The position numbers were made by a program, and so were the translations under genes. This document shows positions 44,789 to 54,955 of a stretch of 64,000 nucleotides of DNA, piece after piece. This stretch comes from Hahellaceae bacterium. GTDB lineage: Bacteria; Pseudomonadota; Gammaproteobacteria; Pseudomonadales; Oleiphilaceae. How positions within the stretch are numbered: the stretch's first letter is position 1; every line of letters begins with the position of its first letter. Below the pieces are notes generated by a model, which was not told the DNA's origin, ran no database searches, and saw nothing but the letters and a program-made list of their open reading frames with translations. Location: positions 310,001 through 374,000 of the forward strand of contig JACKOB010000002.1 of assembly GCA_024234575.1 (NCBI GenBank), written 5' to 3'.

Positions 44789-46900
44789 CTACACTTCGGC
44801 ATAGTCGACTTTTGACCCTAGCCACCGGCGAATGATGGCGTTCGCTGCCGTGACATCTTTCAGCAATAGAGCACCGGCATCTTTTACCTCGTCCAGCCAT
44901 TTTGCATCTCGTTGCAGGTCTGCCAGCTTAAACTGCATCAGTCCGGTTTGCCGTGTTCCCAACACCTCACCCGGCCCTCGTAACTCAAGATCTTTTTCGG
45001 CGATAACGAATCCATTATCGCTCTCTCTCATCACCTGCAACCGGGACTTACTATTGCTAGATAACGGCACCCCATACATCAGCACACAAAAGCTATCCTG
45101 ATGCCCGCGCCCGACGCGCCCCCGCAACTGGTGCAACTGAGCCAGACCTAGCCGCTCCGGATTTTCAATAATGATCAGCGACGCATTGGGAACATCAACC
45201 CCCACCTCTATTACTGTGGTTGCTACCAGCAAGTCGGTGATACCTTCTTTAAAGTCCAGCATAATCCGGGCCTTTTCAGCCGAAGACAAACGCCCATGAA
45301 TTAATGCGACCTTCAGCCCCGGAAGGGATTCTGACAGAGTATTGAAAGTGACCTCTGCAGCCTGACACTGCAACGCCTCTGACTCCTCTATTAACGTGCA
45401 TACCCAATAGGCCTGTCGCCCCTGCTCGCAGGCAAGACTTACACGACGGATCACCTCTTGTCGGCGGCCTTCGGATACCACCACTGTCTCGACAGGTTTA
45501 CGGCCGGGCGGCAACTCATCAATAATTGAAGTGTCAAGGTCGGCATAGGCGCTCATGGCCAGTGTTCTGGGAATAGGGGTTGCCGTCATAATTAGCTGGT
45601 GTGGTACGTACCCCGTAGCCGCCCCCTTTTCTTTTAGCGCCAACCGTTGATGCACGCCAAACCGATGCTGCTCATCGACAATTACCAGCGCCAGCGATGC
45701 GAACGCTACATCATCTTGAAAAAGTGCGTGGGTGCCAATCAGCACCGGGTAATGCCCACTGCGAAGGTCTTCCAGCAGTGCTTGTCGTTTTTTACCTTTG
45801 ACCTTGCCTGTCAGCCACCCGACATGAATACCAAGTGGCTGCAACCACTGGCTAAAGCTTTGCAGGTGCTGTTCCGCCAATATTTCTGTTGGTGCCATAA
45901 TCGCAGCCTGGTGACCGTTTTCAACCGCCCGCAGCGCCGCCAGGGCCGCAACAATCGTTTTTCCTGAGCCAACATCGCCCTGCACCAGCCGCAACATGGG
46001 TTTGCTACTGCCCATATCAGAGAAAATTTCACGCAGCACCCGCGCCTGTGCATGAGTCATCTTAAAGGGCAGTTCATCAATGACCGCCTCTACCTGACTA
46101 CGCCGACCCGCAGAGGGCTTTGCCAGCAGGGTATGCGCATGATGTGATTGAAACTGATGCCGTAGCCGCAACAGACTAAGATTATGCGCGCACAATTCTT
46201 CGAAGACGAAACGCTGCTGAGCAGGATGCTTAAATGCCAGCAAAGCCGATACATCGGCCTCGGGTGGTGGGTAATGTAAAAAGAGAATGGCGTGATTGAT
46301 CTCGGGGAAGGCATAACGCTCCCTCAAGGATGCTGGCAGCCAGTCCTTAACGGGGTGTTTGGCCAGCAATTTGGTTGCTTGCTCGCAAAGCCCTCGCAGC
46401 TTGCTTTGGGTTACACCTTCTGTGATCGAATAAACCGGGGTTAAGGTATCGCTGCTTGGCGCATCATCCGGATCGATAGTTTTATATTCAGGGTGATACA
46501 TTTCCAAGCCGTTGCGCCCTAGCCGCACCTCGCCAAAAACCCGCAATACAGGAAGCTTCTCAAACGCCTTTATTTGTGCAGCATTAAAGTAATAGAAACG
46601 CAGCGTTATGACGCCTGTCTGGTCAGCCAAGGTCACCTCCAGGCTACGCCGTCGTGACTGCACCACCCGACAACTTTCAACCACCCCCTGCAATTGAACG
46701 GTATCCCCTCCCGTCAAACCGCCAATTGGCCATACGCGGGTGCGATCTTCGTAGCGAAAGGGAAGATGAAAGAGCAAATCATAAACCGACTCGATACCCA
46801 GCTTACCAAGATTACGGGCAAAGGTGGCTCCCACACCTTTAAGCTGAATAATGTTAATGTCGTTCAAAACGATCACGTTCACCTCACCCTGGTTGAACAC
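44789..46900 (-). CDS. recG: ATP-dependent DNA helicase RecG
   Basis: RecG (703 residues; E. coli 693) remodels stalled replication forks and Holliday junctions. It has the N-terminal wedge/OB domain (VQLQGVVESCRVVQSRRRSLEV), Walker A GDVGSGKTIVAA, motif II DEQHRFGVHQR, TATPIPRTLAMS, and the C-terminal RGRVGRGHQDSFC and GPGEVLGTRQTG motifs, all intact. The N-terminal start is uncertain: a GTG about 24 bases further in (after GGTGAGGTGAAC) may be the true one. It lies 44 bp downstream of oxyR on the same strand, the Pseudomonas-like oxyR-recG arrangement. Confidence 0.97.
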   Translation of the reverse strand: MFNQGEVNVIVLNDINIIQLKGVGATFARNLGKLGIESVYDLLFHLPFRYEDRTRVWPIGGLTGGDTVQLQGVVESCRVVQSRRRSLEVTLADQTGVITLRFYYFNAAQIKAFEKLPVLRVFGEVRLGRNGLEMYHPEYKTIDPDDAPSSDTLTPVYSITEGVTQSKLRGLCEQATKLLAKHPVKDWLPASLRERYAFPEINHAILFLHYPPPEADVSALLAFKHPAQQRFVFEELCAHNLSLLRLRHQFQSHHAHTLLAKPSAGRRSQVEAVIDELPFKMTHAQARVLREIFSDMGSSKPMLRLVQGDVGSGKTIVAALAALRAVENGHQAAIMAPTEILAEQHLQSFSQWLQPLGIHVGWLTGKVKGKKRQALLEDLRSGHYPVLIGTHALFQDDVAFASLALVIVDEQHRFGVHQRLALKEKGAATGYVPHQLIMTATPIPRTLAMSAYADLDTSIIDELPPGRKPVETVVVSEGRRQEVIRRVSLACEQGRQAYWVCTLIEESEALQCQAAEVTFNTLSESLPGLKVALIHGRLSSAEKARIMLDFKEGITDLLVATTVIEVGVDVPNASLIIIENPERLGLAQLHQLRGRVGRGHQDSFCVLMYGVPLSSNSKSRLQVMRESDNGFVIAEKDLELRGPGEVLGTRQTGLMQFKLADLQRDAKWLDEVKDAGALLLKDVTAANAIIRRWLGSKVDYAEV

Positions 46901-46944
46901 TTAGAAATGGCTCATCGACACCGAACCACACTGCGGTGCGTAAG

Positions 46945-47883
46945 TTATCTACTGGCAGCTGTGGCCACCACTCGGCACTGCCCCGCCGCCAGGGCCACCG
47001 TATCAATCGCCTTGGGGCGGGGAAAGGTTACCCGCCATGCCAAAGCCACCGTGCGATACGGCTGAGGCGATTGAAACGGCCTCACGTCCAGTAACTCTGC
47101 CATGTCTTTTCGCCCCAGCGCTGCTGAATATGGCACCACGGTAATGCCCAACCCGCTTGCAACCATATGGCGTATAGTCTCAAGGGAGCTGCCCTCGGTA
47201 ATCAACATTGGCCGATCAGACGTCGCACCGGCCTGGCTCAAAGCGCCCTCAAGCTCCGGACATGCACCCAACACCTGATCGCGAAAACAATGCCCAGGAC
47301 CGAGCAGCAGCAGGTTATCTTGCAGTAAGTGCTCACCAGCCAGCGACTGGTGCTTAGAGAGCGGGTGGTTTTTCGGCAAAAGCACCACGAAGGGTTCGTC
47401 ATACAGAGGGAGTGTCACAACCTCCGGCTCATTAAATGGCAGGGCAACGATTATGGCATCCAACGACGACTGGCGCAGTTTCTCACGCAATACTGCAGTG
47501 TAATTCTCTTCAATATAGAGAGGCATTTCCGGTGCGGCGCGATGCAGCTCTGGCATTAAATGTGGAAACAGGTATGGCCCGATCGTATAAATAGCGCCGA
47601 TCCTAAGGGGCGCCCGCATCTGATCTTTTCCGGCAAGAGCGATGTCTTTAATGATCCCAACCTGATCTAACACCTTATAAGCCTGGTCAACAATCCTTCT
47701 GCCAGTATCAGTAACCGTTAGCTGGCTTTTACTTCTTTCGAAAAGAGACACCCCTAACTCATCTTCAAGCTTTTTCACGGCCACACTTAATGTTGGCTGA
47801 CTCACCCGGCACTTTTCTGCCGCCTTACCAAAGTGTTTTTCTTCTGCAAGAGTGACAATATATTTAAGTTCTGTCAGAGTCAT
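46945..47883 (-). CDS. oxyR: Hydrogen-peroxide sensing LysR regulator OxyR
   Basis: A 312-residue LysR-family activator of peroxide defence genes. It has the N-terminal winged HTH (FGKAAEKCRVSQPTLSVAVK) and a C-terminal sensor domain with the redox pair in GHCFRDQVLGACPE, two cysteines nine residues apart as C199/C208 in E. coli OxyR. I start at the ATG at 47883 (MTLTELKYIVTL), the OxyR N-terminus; 30 further in-frame codons upstream are not part of the family. It precedes recG and diverges from the epimerase gene. Confidence 0.96.
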   Translation of the reverse strand: MTLTELKYIVTLAEEKHFGKAAEKCRVSQPTLSVAVKKLEDELGVSLFERSKSQLTVTDTGRRIVDQAYKVLDQVGIIKDIALAGKDQMRAPLRIGAIYTIGPYLFPHLMPELHRAAPEMPLYIEENYTAVLREKLRQSSLDAIIVALPFNEPEVVTLPLYDEPFVVLLPKNHPLSKHQSLAGEHLLQDNLLLLGPGHCFRDQVLGACPELEGALSQAGATSDRPMLITEGSSLETIRHMVASGLGITVVPYSAALGRKDMAELLDVRPFQSPQPYRTVALAWRVTFPRPKAIDTVALAAGQCRVVATAASR

Positions 47884-47941
47884 CGTCCATTCCGAATATG
47901 TTAGCCCTGTAAGGCTCAGAGAATACGTGGTGAAATAATAG

Positions 47942-48832
47942 ATGGCAACGCAGATAAACAACATTCTTTGCATTGGTGGCGGCCTACTGGGACTGCCAGT
48001 TGCACGGCACTTTTCTAAATCTCAGCAGGTTACATTACTCAAGCGATCCCCCATTGCCACCCCATTGCCAATTAGCCTTTGTCTGGCAGATATAGGCGAT
48101 AAATCCCAGCTAATCGAGGCATTGCCGACAGACATAGATATCATTTTATATTGCCTGTCGCCGACAGAGTTCAGCGATGCAGGCTACCAGAAAGTATTTC
48201 CTGAAGGTGTGAGCAATTTGCTGGCAGCACTTCGACACCACAAGCAGGTACCAAAGCGTATTTTTTTCGTATCGAGCACGAGTGTTTACAGCCAAAACGA
48301 CAACGAATTAATTACCGAAGACTCACCAGCAAACCCAGCTGCATTCTCTGGAATGCGCCTGCAAGAGGCTGAAACTTTACTGCGTAACAGCGGCATCCCC
48401 AGCACGATAGTTCGCTTTTCTGGAATCTATGGCGGCAATCGCACCCGACTGATCGAACAGGCTTTAAGGGGTGACCTATCGTCCCAACAGGAAGGCCCCT
48501 ATACCAATCGCATTCACGAAACGGACTGTATCGGTGTTCTTCTTCATCTCATACAAAAAGAAATCGACCAACAATCACTTCACCCCCTCTATTTGGCATC
48601 CGATTGCGAACCTGTGCCCACACATATCATTGCCGCCTGGTTTCGCGAGCAACTGCAGTGCGAAACAGAAAACACTGCCATCAATTCGACCAAAAGACGC
48701 GCGGGTAGCAAACGATGTCACAATCAGCGACTACTAGCGTCGGGGTACAGGTTTATTTACCCCACCTGGCGAGAAGGCTATGGCGAAATGATCCAGCGTC
48801 TTTATGCAGATAAACAACAGCCCAAACAATAA
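47942..48832 (+). CDS. NAD(P)-dependent epimerase/SDR protein
   Basis: A 296-residue extended-SDR protein. The Rossmann nucleotide loop ILCIGGGLLGLPVARHF starts near residue 8, FFVSSTSVYSQND marks the active-site Ser/Tyr region, and RFSGIYGGNRTRLIEQALRG is the substrate-side signature of YeeZ-like proteins. The usual YxxxK is not clear, so catalysis is uncertain. The start has no strong ribosome site and lies 58 bp from the divergent oxyR start, so the promoters overlap. Confidence 0.82.
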   Translation: MATQINNILCIGGGLLGLPVARHFSKSQQVTLLKRSPIATPLPISLCLADIGDKSQLIEALPTDIDIILYCLSPTEFSDAGYQKVFPEGVSNLLAALRHHKQVPKRIFFVSSTSVYSQNDNELITEDSPANPAAFSGMRLQEAETLLRNSGIPSTIVRFSGIYGGNRTRLIEQALRGDLSSQQEGPYTNRIHETDCIGVLLHLIQKEIDQQSLHPLYLASDCEPVPTHIIAAWFREQLQCETENTAINSTKRRAGSKRCHNQRLLASGYRFIYPTWREGYGEMIQRLYADKQQPKQ

Positions 48833-48862
48833 ACACACGGCATCACATTTTGGCCTACCCAT

Positions 48863-48895
48863 AAAAAAAGCACTGAACTTGCCAGTGCTTTTTTT
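48863..48895. terminator. Bidirectional rho-independent terminator
   Basis: AAAAAAAGCACTG (48863-48875) and CAGTGCTTTTTTT (48883-48895) form a perfect stem with T runs on both strands. It terminates both the plus-strand epimerase gene and the minus-strand ridA-spoT genes that converge here. Confidence 0.9.
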
Positions 48896-48917
48896 AATAG
48901 AAAGGGTCGTTCCCGTT

Positions 48918-49301
48918 TTACACCACCATTATGGCATCCATCTCTACCTGCGCGCCTTTGGGCAACTCTTTAACACCAACAGCTGCCCGCGCTGGATATG
49001 GAGCCTGAAAGTAGCTCGCCATGACTTCATTCACAGTGGCGAAATTACCCAGGTCGGTCAGGAAAATATTCAATTTGACGATGCTCTGCAACGATCCGCC
49101 AGAGGCTTCGCAAACAGCCTTTAGATTTTCGAACACTTGCGTGATTTGCGTGGCAATGTCACCTTGCACCATTTCCATGGTTTCGGGGACCAGCGGAATT
49201 TGGCCAGACAAATAAACAGTGTTACCAACTTTTACCGCTTGCGAATAGGTTCCAATTGCCTTTGGAGCCGCATCCGTTTGAATGATCGATTTATTCGACA
49301 T
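48918..49301 (-). CDS. ridA: RidA-family reactive enamine/imine deaminase
   Basis: A 127-residue RidA/YjgF protein, a cytosolic trimer that hydrolyses reactive enamines from PLP enzymes. Signature segments are [26 protein letters not shown] and the C-terminal [20 protein letters not shown], containing the catalytic Arg of the active site. The length is normal. It sits just downstream of spoT (104 bp), a conserved gammaproteobacterial arrangement. It ends at a bidirectional terminator. Confidence 0.95.
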   Translation of the reverse strand: MSNKSIIQTDAAPKAIGTYSQAVKVGNTVYLSGQIPLVPETMEMVQGDIATQITQVFENLKAVCEASGGSLQSIVKLNIFLTDLGNFATVNEVMASYFQAPYPARAAVGVKELPKGAQVEMDAIMVV

Positions 49302-49405
49302 ATTTTTCCCTTATTTTGCATTCAATTAAGAGCTGGTCAGCCCTCTTAAAACCGTCAAGCTGACAGGTCAGTGAAGGCCGTCAGCACCATAAACAACCTA
49401 AAGCT

Positions 49406-51571
49406 TTAGTGGCGGACTCTCGAAATACTCGTCACAGCCCGCAGACTCTTAATACGTTTCATAACCCGCGCAAGGTGCTGCCTGCCCTGCACATGAATGG
49501 TCAGACTAATCACACTCAATTTCGCATTTTGCTCTTCAACGCCGATTCTCTCAATATTGCCATCAGCCATAGTCACCGCACCCGCTAACTCGGCAATAAT
49601 ACCTCTCTGTCTCTCCAGCTCAACCTTTAACTCAACAGAAAACTCATCGGTGATGTCTTTCGCCCAATTGAGATACACACAACGCATGCTGTCAGCAATC
49701 TTGGACGGAATCTTGGAGCAACTCTCTGAGTGAATAACCATCCCCTTGCCCTGATCCATCACACCAAGAATATGATCGCCGGGAATAGGCTTGCAGCAAT
49801 GAGCAAACGTAAGCACCAACCCTTCCGTCCCCTGAATGGTAATGGAAGGTCTGCCATCGTTAGTCAGACTGATTTCCTGCTGCTGCGCGTTACCGCCTTC
49901 ATCAGGCACCAGCTGCCGGGCAACGATAAAAGCCATTCGATTGCCCAAACCAATTTGCTCAAGCAACGCTTCGAAATTTGCCACCTGATTATGGCTGGCG
50001 ACTCTGTCCCGCTGCTCTTGAGAAATTTCTGAAAGCTTCTTGCCGAAGCTCTTCAACGACCGCTTGATCAGCATTTTTCCTAAATCTACTGATTCAGACT
50101 GCTTCTGATGATTCAAAAAGTGTCTGATGCCGCTCTTGGCTCGCCCGGTCACCACAAAATCTAACCATGCCGGGCTGGGCTTAGCACCCGGACCAGTAAT
50201 TACCTCGACAGTTTGACCGCTAACCAGGGGGGCGCTGAGCGAAGACAAATTTCGATTAATTCGACATGCCACGCAGGCATTACCAATATCGGTATGAATG
50301 GCATAAGCAAAATCTACCGCTGTAGCACCGGCTGGCAACTCAAGAATTCGGCCTTTTGGTGTAAACACGTAAACTTCATCTTTAAACAGATCAATTTTTA
50401 CATGCTCGATAAATTCCAGCGAGTCTCCTGCATGCTCACGCATCTGCATAAGCCCTTTCACCCACTTATCGACACGCAATTGATTGGCAGATATCGCCGT
50501 AGATGACCGGTTCTTATACATCCAATGCGAGGCAACACCATTGTTGGCGATCTCTTCCATGTCGTTGGTGCGAATCTGGATCTCGATATTCACATGCATG
50601 CCAAACAAAGTGGTATGCAACGATTGATAACCATTAGCCTTCGGCATGGCTATATAGTCTTTAAAACGACCTGGTAGTGGCTTATAGAGGCTATGCGCAG
50701 CCCCTAAGATACGGTAACAGTTATCTTCGGTGTCGGTGATAATACGAAAAGCGTAAACATCCATAATCTCATGAAAAGATTTACGCTTGTCTTTCATTTT
50801 TTGATAGATGCTATTGAGGTGCTTTTCCCGGCCAATAATAGTGCCCGGCAAACCTCGTTGCTCTAGCGTCGACTCTAAGCGCCGCTTAATCTCTGAAATA
50901 ATCTCTTTGTGATTACCCCGCAGTTTCTCAACTGCTTTACGAATATACTTCGCCCGCATGGGGTGCAGTGCGGCAAACCCTAAATCTTCTAACTCAACCC
51001 GAATGGTGTTGATACCCAAACGATTGGCAATCGGTGCATAAATATCGAGGGTTTCGGCAGCAACACGCCGGCGCTTTTCATAGGTTAGCGGGCCAAGAGT
51101 TCGCATGTTGTGCAGCCGGTCGGCCAGTTTCACCAGCACCACACGAATGTCTTTGGACATTGCCAGCGCCATCTTCTGAAAATTTTCAGCCTGGGCCTCA
51201 GCTTTCGTGCGAAATTCAATCTGGGTTAATTTGCTCACACCTTCTACCAGGTTGGCTACGGTATCGCCAAAACGATCCGACAAATCCTTCCAACCATACT
51301 CAGTGTCTTCAATAACATCGTGTAGCAACGCTGCCATGAGACTTTGGTAGTCCATCCCCATATTGGCAAGAATTCTGGCAACCGCAACGGGATGCACAAT
51401 ATAAGGGTCTCCGCTGTGGCGATACTGCCCTTCGTGTGCTTTTCGAGCCAACAGAAACGCCTGCTCGATGAGGTCTACTTTTTCCTCATCAAGATAAGTA
51501 ATGATCTGACTTCTGAGCCCATCAAATAGAGACAACTCAGAGTCTTTTTTTACCAACTCATCTACAGGCAC
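49406..51571 (-). CDS. spoT: Bifunctional (p)ppGpp synthetase/hydrolase SpoT
   Basis: A 721-residue RSH enzyme that degrades and makes (p)ppGpp. It has an N-terminal HD hydrolase domain (YRHSGDPYIVHPVAV, HDVIEDTE), a synthetase domain (GRFKDYIAMPKANGYQSLH), a TGS domain (VFTPKGRILELPAGATAVD), and C-terminal helical, zinc-finger-like (FAHCCKPIPGD) and ACT domains. The intact HDVIEDTE motif marks a functional hydrolase, as in SpoT rather than RelA. It follows rpoZ and gmk on the same strand, the standard order, with a terminator-like hairpin between rpoZ and spoT, so it may also have its own promoter. Confidence 0.97.
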   Translation of the reverse strand: MPVDELVKKDSELSLFDGLRSQIITYLDEEKVDLIEQAFLLARKAHEGQYRHSGDPYIVHPVAVARILANMGMDYQSLMAALLHDVIEDTEYGWKDLSDRFGDTVANLVEGVSKLTQIEFRTKAEAQAENFQKMALAMSKDIRVVLVKLADRLHNMRTLGPLTYEKRRRVAAETLDIYAPIANRLGINTIRVELEDLGFAALHPMRAKYIRKAVEKLRGNHKEIISEIKRRLESTLEQRGLPGTIIGREKHLNSIYQKMKDKRKSFHEIMDVYAFRIITDTEDNCYRILGAAHSLYKPLPGRFKDYIAMPKANGYQSLHTTLFGMHVNIEIQIRTNDMEEIANNGVASHWMYKNRSSTAISANQLRVDKWVKGLMQMREHAGDSLEFIEHVKIDLFKDEVYVFTPKGRILELPAGATAVDFAYAIHTDIGNACVACRINRNLSSLSAPLVSGQTVEVITGPGAKPSPAWLDFVVTGRAKSGIRHFLNHQKQSESVDLGKMLIKRSLKSFGKKLSEISQEQRDRVASHNQVANFEALLEQIGLGNRMAFIVARQLVPDEGGNAQQQEISLTNDGRPSITIQGTEGLVLTFAHCCKPIPGDHILGVMDQGKGMVIHSESCSKIPSKIADSMRCVYLNWAKDITDEFSVELKVELERQRGIIAELAGAVTMADGNIERIGVEEQNAKLSVISLTIHVQGRQHLARVMKRIKSLRAVTSISRVRH

Positions 51572-51666
51572 ACTAAAACCAACGATCTAAGGGTGGCAAC
51601 AAATACGACGCGGGGGAAAACACCAACAACACCGAATATCAGAGACAGACTCGTTCGCCAAAAACA

Positions 51667-51699
51667 AAAAAACCCGAATGACATAGCAATCGGGTTTTT
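51667..51699 (-). terminator. Rho-independent terminator after rpoZ
   Basis: AAAAACCCGA (51667-51676) and TCGGGTTTTT (51690-51699) form a stem. On the minus strand a T run follows. It lies about 100 bp after the rpoZ stop and before spoT, so it would uncouple spoT from rpoZ-gmk at least in part. Confidence 0.8.
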
Positions 51700-51802
51700 C
51701 GTCACTCTGTATAAAGAATATATATATTCCTTCTACCAATATTCAAGCCATTTGATAGAAATTAACAGATAATGTGCACTTTTTTATCAGTTTACAGACT
51801 TA

Positions 51803-52015
51803 TTAGTCTTCATCTTCCTGAGTCAGGATAGAAGCATTAATATGTCCCTTCGCAATTTCTCTTAAGGCGACAACCGTCGGCTTATCGTTTTCCCAATCAA
51901 CTTTTGCGTCTTTACCGCCTGTAGCCAGCTGACGAGCACGCTTGGTCGCAACCATCACCAGCTCAAATCGGTTATCTACATTTTCAAGACAATCTTCAAC
52001 GGTGACTCGTGCCAT
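51803..52015 (-). CDS. rpoZ: RNA polymerase omega subunit
   Basis: A 70-residue omega subunit, which helps assemble the beta' subunit and, in E. coli, forms part of a ppGpp-binding site. The sequence [20 protein letters not shown], the [15 protein letters not shown] segment and the [11 protein letters not shown] core are unmistakable. Length is close to normal for Pseudomonas-like species. It lies between gmk and spoT as usual. Confidence 0.97.
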   Translation of the reverse strand: MARVTVEDCLENVDNRFELVMVATKRARQLATGGKDAKVDWENDKPTVVALREIAKGHINASILTQEDED

Positions 52016-52211
52016 AGCATCCTCTTTTTGTTCAGGAAAAACCGGAATGGTTCACAATCAAACCGCTTTTTACAGCGATTTTAAAAATGGCCGGAGAGTA
52101 TATTGAAAAACCCCCTATCTAATCAATGGCTATTTTTCAAACACTGACATTAATTATCCAAAAAACAACGACTCATCACCCTATCATTGACTAATAAACA
52201 CCGGTTTAAAA

Positions 52212-52829
<618 letters not shown>

Positions 52830-53323
52830 TTATCACTCCTGAATGACTTCTCTCAACTAATACACCGCCTTCTACAACGCGCCAGAAGAGTATTCAATAT
52901 TTTCACCTGCTTATCGCATAGCGGGTAAGGCCCTGGCAAACTCAATTAATTAACGAAAATAAACTGCTCAATAGTGCCTGTTTGCCCACCAAACTACCAC
53001 CACTTGCCCTTGGCATTTACGGAATCTTGGTGGTGATCAATGGAAAAACATTACCGTTTTTACGCTGCTGCTAGGGTTAGAAAATAGCAGTTTTGAACGG
53101 CTTTATCGAGCACGATTTCAGTCAACGCAGCTTGGCCATTTTTTGCTGATTCACAACCTCAAATGGATATCATGGTGTCAATTTTTATAGAAATAAGCTC
53201 AATATGGATACTATGATATCCAATCAAGATGAGCCTGAGTATCGAATGGCACTTATCGAGGCATACAGATTATTACCTATAAAGTAACTTTGTGTAGACC
53301 TCGTGGTTCTAGGTAAAGCGCTT
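52830..53323. other. Non-coding island border with GGATATCAT inverted elements
   Basis: This 494-bp region holds no convincing gene. GGATATCATGGTGTC (53165-53179) and GGATACTATGATATCC (53206-53221) are inverted near-copies, similar in style to HipB-type operators. An ATG at 53204 starts a 27-residue frame (MDTMISNQDEPEYRM...) that looks like a decayed 5' gene end. ACCACCAC and GGTGGTGA around 52998-53037 are a further inverted pair. Together these suggest debris of a lost toxin-antitoxin or mobile unit. Confidence 0.4.
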
Positions 53324-54643
53324 TTACCATCTCTGAGGTAAATACTGGGTGAAATACAAAGGCATCACGATATTGGTTTGTTCTAACGCTGAAGAGCCTT
53401 GTGTGCCAGTTAACTTAAAGGTTTTACTGGGTGCACATTTTTCAACGTAGGATGCCAATGATTTTGCTCTTGTACGTTTACCACTTTTGACTTCAACAGG
53501 GACGATATCGCCTTCATCGGTCGCCAAAATAAATTCGATTTCGGCGCGGGCGTCATTCCATGAATAGCTTGGGTCAACGCCAATAGCAGTAAACTCTTGT
53601 TGCACAAAGTTTTCAGCCACATAGCCTTTGTATTCATAGTTTTGTTGCTTAATCTCTTTATAACTGCTGCCTAGCATATGATTGAGCAGGCCCACATCAA
53701 ACAGAAACAGTTTCACCATATTTTCTTTTTTATAGGCCGCCAGCGGAGATTTCGGCAATCCTTCAACAGGGTAGTTTGGCAAAGCTAAGCGGCAGCAGTT
53801 AAGCCAATGGATCGCGGTTTCAAAATCGCTATAACGAGATTTACGCTCATGCACATGCTTAAATTTAAAGCGTTTAACCGACTCATCGCTGACAAGTGAT
53901 AGCTGCGCTGGAATGCTATTAAATACCGATTCAATCAGTGTGGCATCGACTTTGCCCGCGTACTTACCGAAATCGCGGCGATAACCTTCAACTAAATCGG
54001 CATGAATTTTTGTGACTTTTTCAACACGCTCTAGAATGCCTGAATCCTTAAACTGATACCAAGCAGAAACGGCTTCCGGCATACCACCGGTAAAAAAATA
54101 GTCGGTTAGTTTATCCATCAATTTAGTGTGTACTGCCGGTGTGCTTGCTTGACTATCAAATGCTTTGATCAGTGCTTGCTCGTTGGATGCGTAAATAAAT
54201 TCTTGGAAGGTCAGTGGTCGTAAATTGTATTGTTCTACCTTGCCTACAGGGAAGGTATTGAGCAAACCAATGTTAGAACCGCTGGCTGCGACAAAATAGG
54301 ACGGTGCTTTTTCGGCAAAATACTTAAGCGAAGTAACGGCTCGTTCACATTCGCCAATTTCATCCAATATCAGCAAGTCGGTTTCTGGATTGAACGCTTG
54401 GTTGGTTAACAACTCAATGTTCATTACTAGCTCGTCAGGTGACAACGAGCCATCGAACGCCTCTTTGTAAGCAGGGTTTTCGAGGAAGTCGATACGAAGG
54501 ATGTTGGCAAAGGTGTTCCCAAACAACTCTTGCAGCAGATAGGTTTTACCTGTTTGTCTTGCGCCATCGATCAATAATGGCTTGCGCACAGGTTGTTTTT
54601 TCCATGCAATTAAGGCGTTGAGTAAGTTACGCTGCATTGTCAT
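53324..54643 (-). CDS. AAA_14 / DUF4143 family ATPase
   Basis: A 439-residue P-loop ATPase. It has an N-terminal AAA_14 domain with Walker A IDGARQTGKTYLLQEL (about 24-39) and Walker B DLLILDEIGECE (about 97-108), and a C-terminal DUF4143 region with DARAEIEFILATDEGDIVPVEVKSG. The latter carries a PD-(D/E)xK-like E-V-K, so it may bind or cut DNA. The family is widespread, often single-gene, and its function is not established; many copies lie in mobile or defence regions. A pair of palindromic operators sits just upstream of its start, which suggests tight control. Confidence 0.9.
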   Translation of the reverse strand: MTMQRNLLNALIAWKKQPVRKPLLIDGARQTGKTYLLQELFGNTFANILRIDFLENPAYKEAFDGSLSPDELVMNIELLTNQAFNPETDLLILDEIGECERAVTSLKYFAEKAPSYFVAASGSNIGLLNTFPVGKVEQYNLRPLTFQEFIYASNEQALIKAFDSQASTPAVHTKLMDKLTDYFFTGGMPEAVSAWYQFKDSGILERVEKVTKIHADLVEGYRRDFGKYAGKVDATLIESVFNSIPAQLSLVSDESVKRFKFKHVHERKSRYSDFETAIHWLNCCRLALPNYPVEGLPKSPLAAYKKENMVKLFLFDVGLLNHMLGSSYKEIKQQNYEYKGYVAENFVQQEFTAIGVDPSYSWNDARAEIEFILATDEGDIVPVEVKSGKRTRAKSLASYVEKCAPSKTFKLTGTQGSSALEQTNIVMPLYFTQYLPQRW

Positions 54644-54690
54644 TTCCCGCCAATTAAGACTGTTAACAGCCTATAGTATAACTCAGCTTA

Positions 54691-54744
54691 CACTTTTACG
54701 CGCAGAAAAGTGCAGGATTTTACATTTTTATGCGCATAAAAGTG
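54691..54744. promoter_or_regulatory. Paired CACTTTT-palindrome operators
   Basis: Two near-identical palindromes, CACTTTTACGCGCAGAAAAGTG (written in two parts: CACTTTTACGC/GCAGAAAAGTG at 54691-54712) and CATTTTTATGC/GCATAAAAGTG at 54723-54744, lie with a 32-bp period, i.e. three helical turns on the same face. They sit 48-100 bp upstream of the AAA_14/DUF4143 start. A dimeric regulator binding cooperatively is the obvious explanation; its gene is not identified. Confidence 0.6.
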
Positions 54745-54847
54745 TAATTTGATGGCCTTTGGCATTCAGGGATTCACATCATCGCCTTGGCCAAGGCGCA
54801 AACTAAACCTAAAAGTAGGATATAAATCCAATTATATTGAGTAAAGT

Positions 54848-54942
54848 GGGAATATAGTCCCATATGCAACTTGTTGGAGTTGCTTGGGATTCAAGGTTGG
54901 ACTATATTCCCATTAACGGTTGAATAATGGGAATATAGTCCC
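54848..54942. promoter_or_regulatory. HipB operator triplet
   Basis: The palindrome-like GGGAATATAGTCC occurs three times: 54848-54860, inverted as GGACTATATTCCC at 54899-54911, and 54929-54941. The third ends about 14 bp before the hipB ATG. Three copies upstream of an HTH/HipA pair are what is expected of an autorepressed toxin-antitoxin promoter. The TTG at 54920 would put a copy inside the gene, so the ATG at 54956 is the better start. Confidence 0.75.
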
Positions 54943-54955
54943 TTTGGTTGGTGAT

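Noticed and set aside
53204..53287. 27-residue reading frame after the GGATACTATG element
   Set aside because: Too short and without recognisable similarity; kept only as possible debris.
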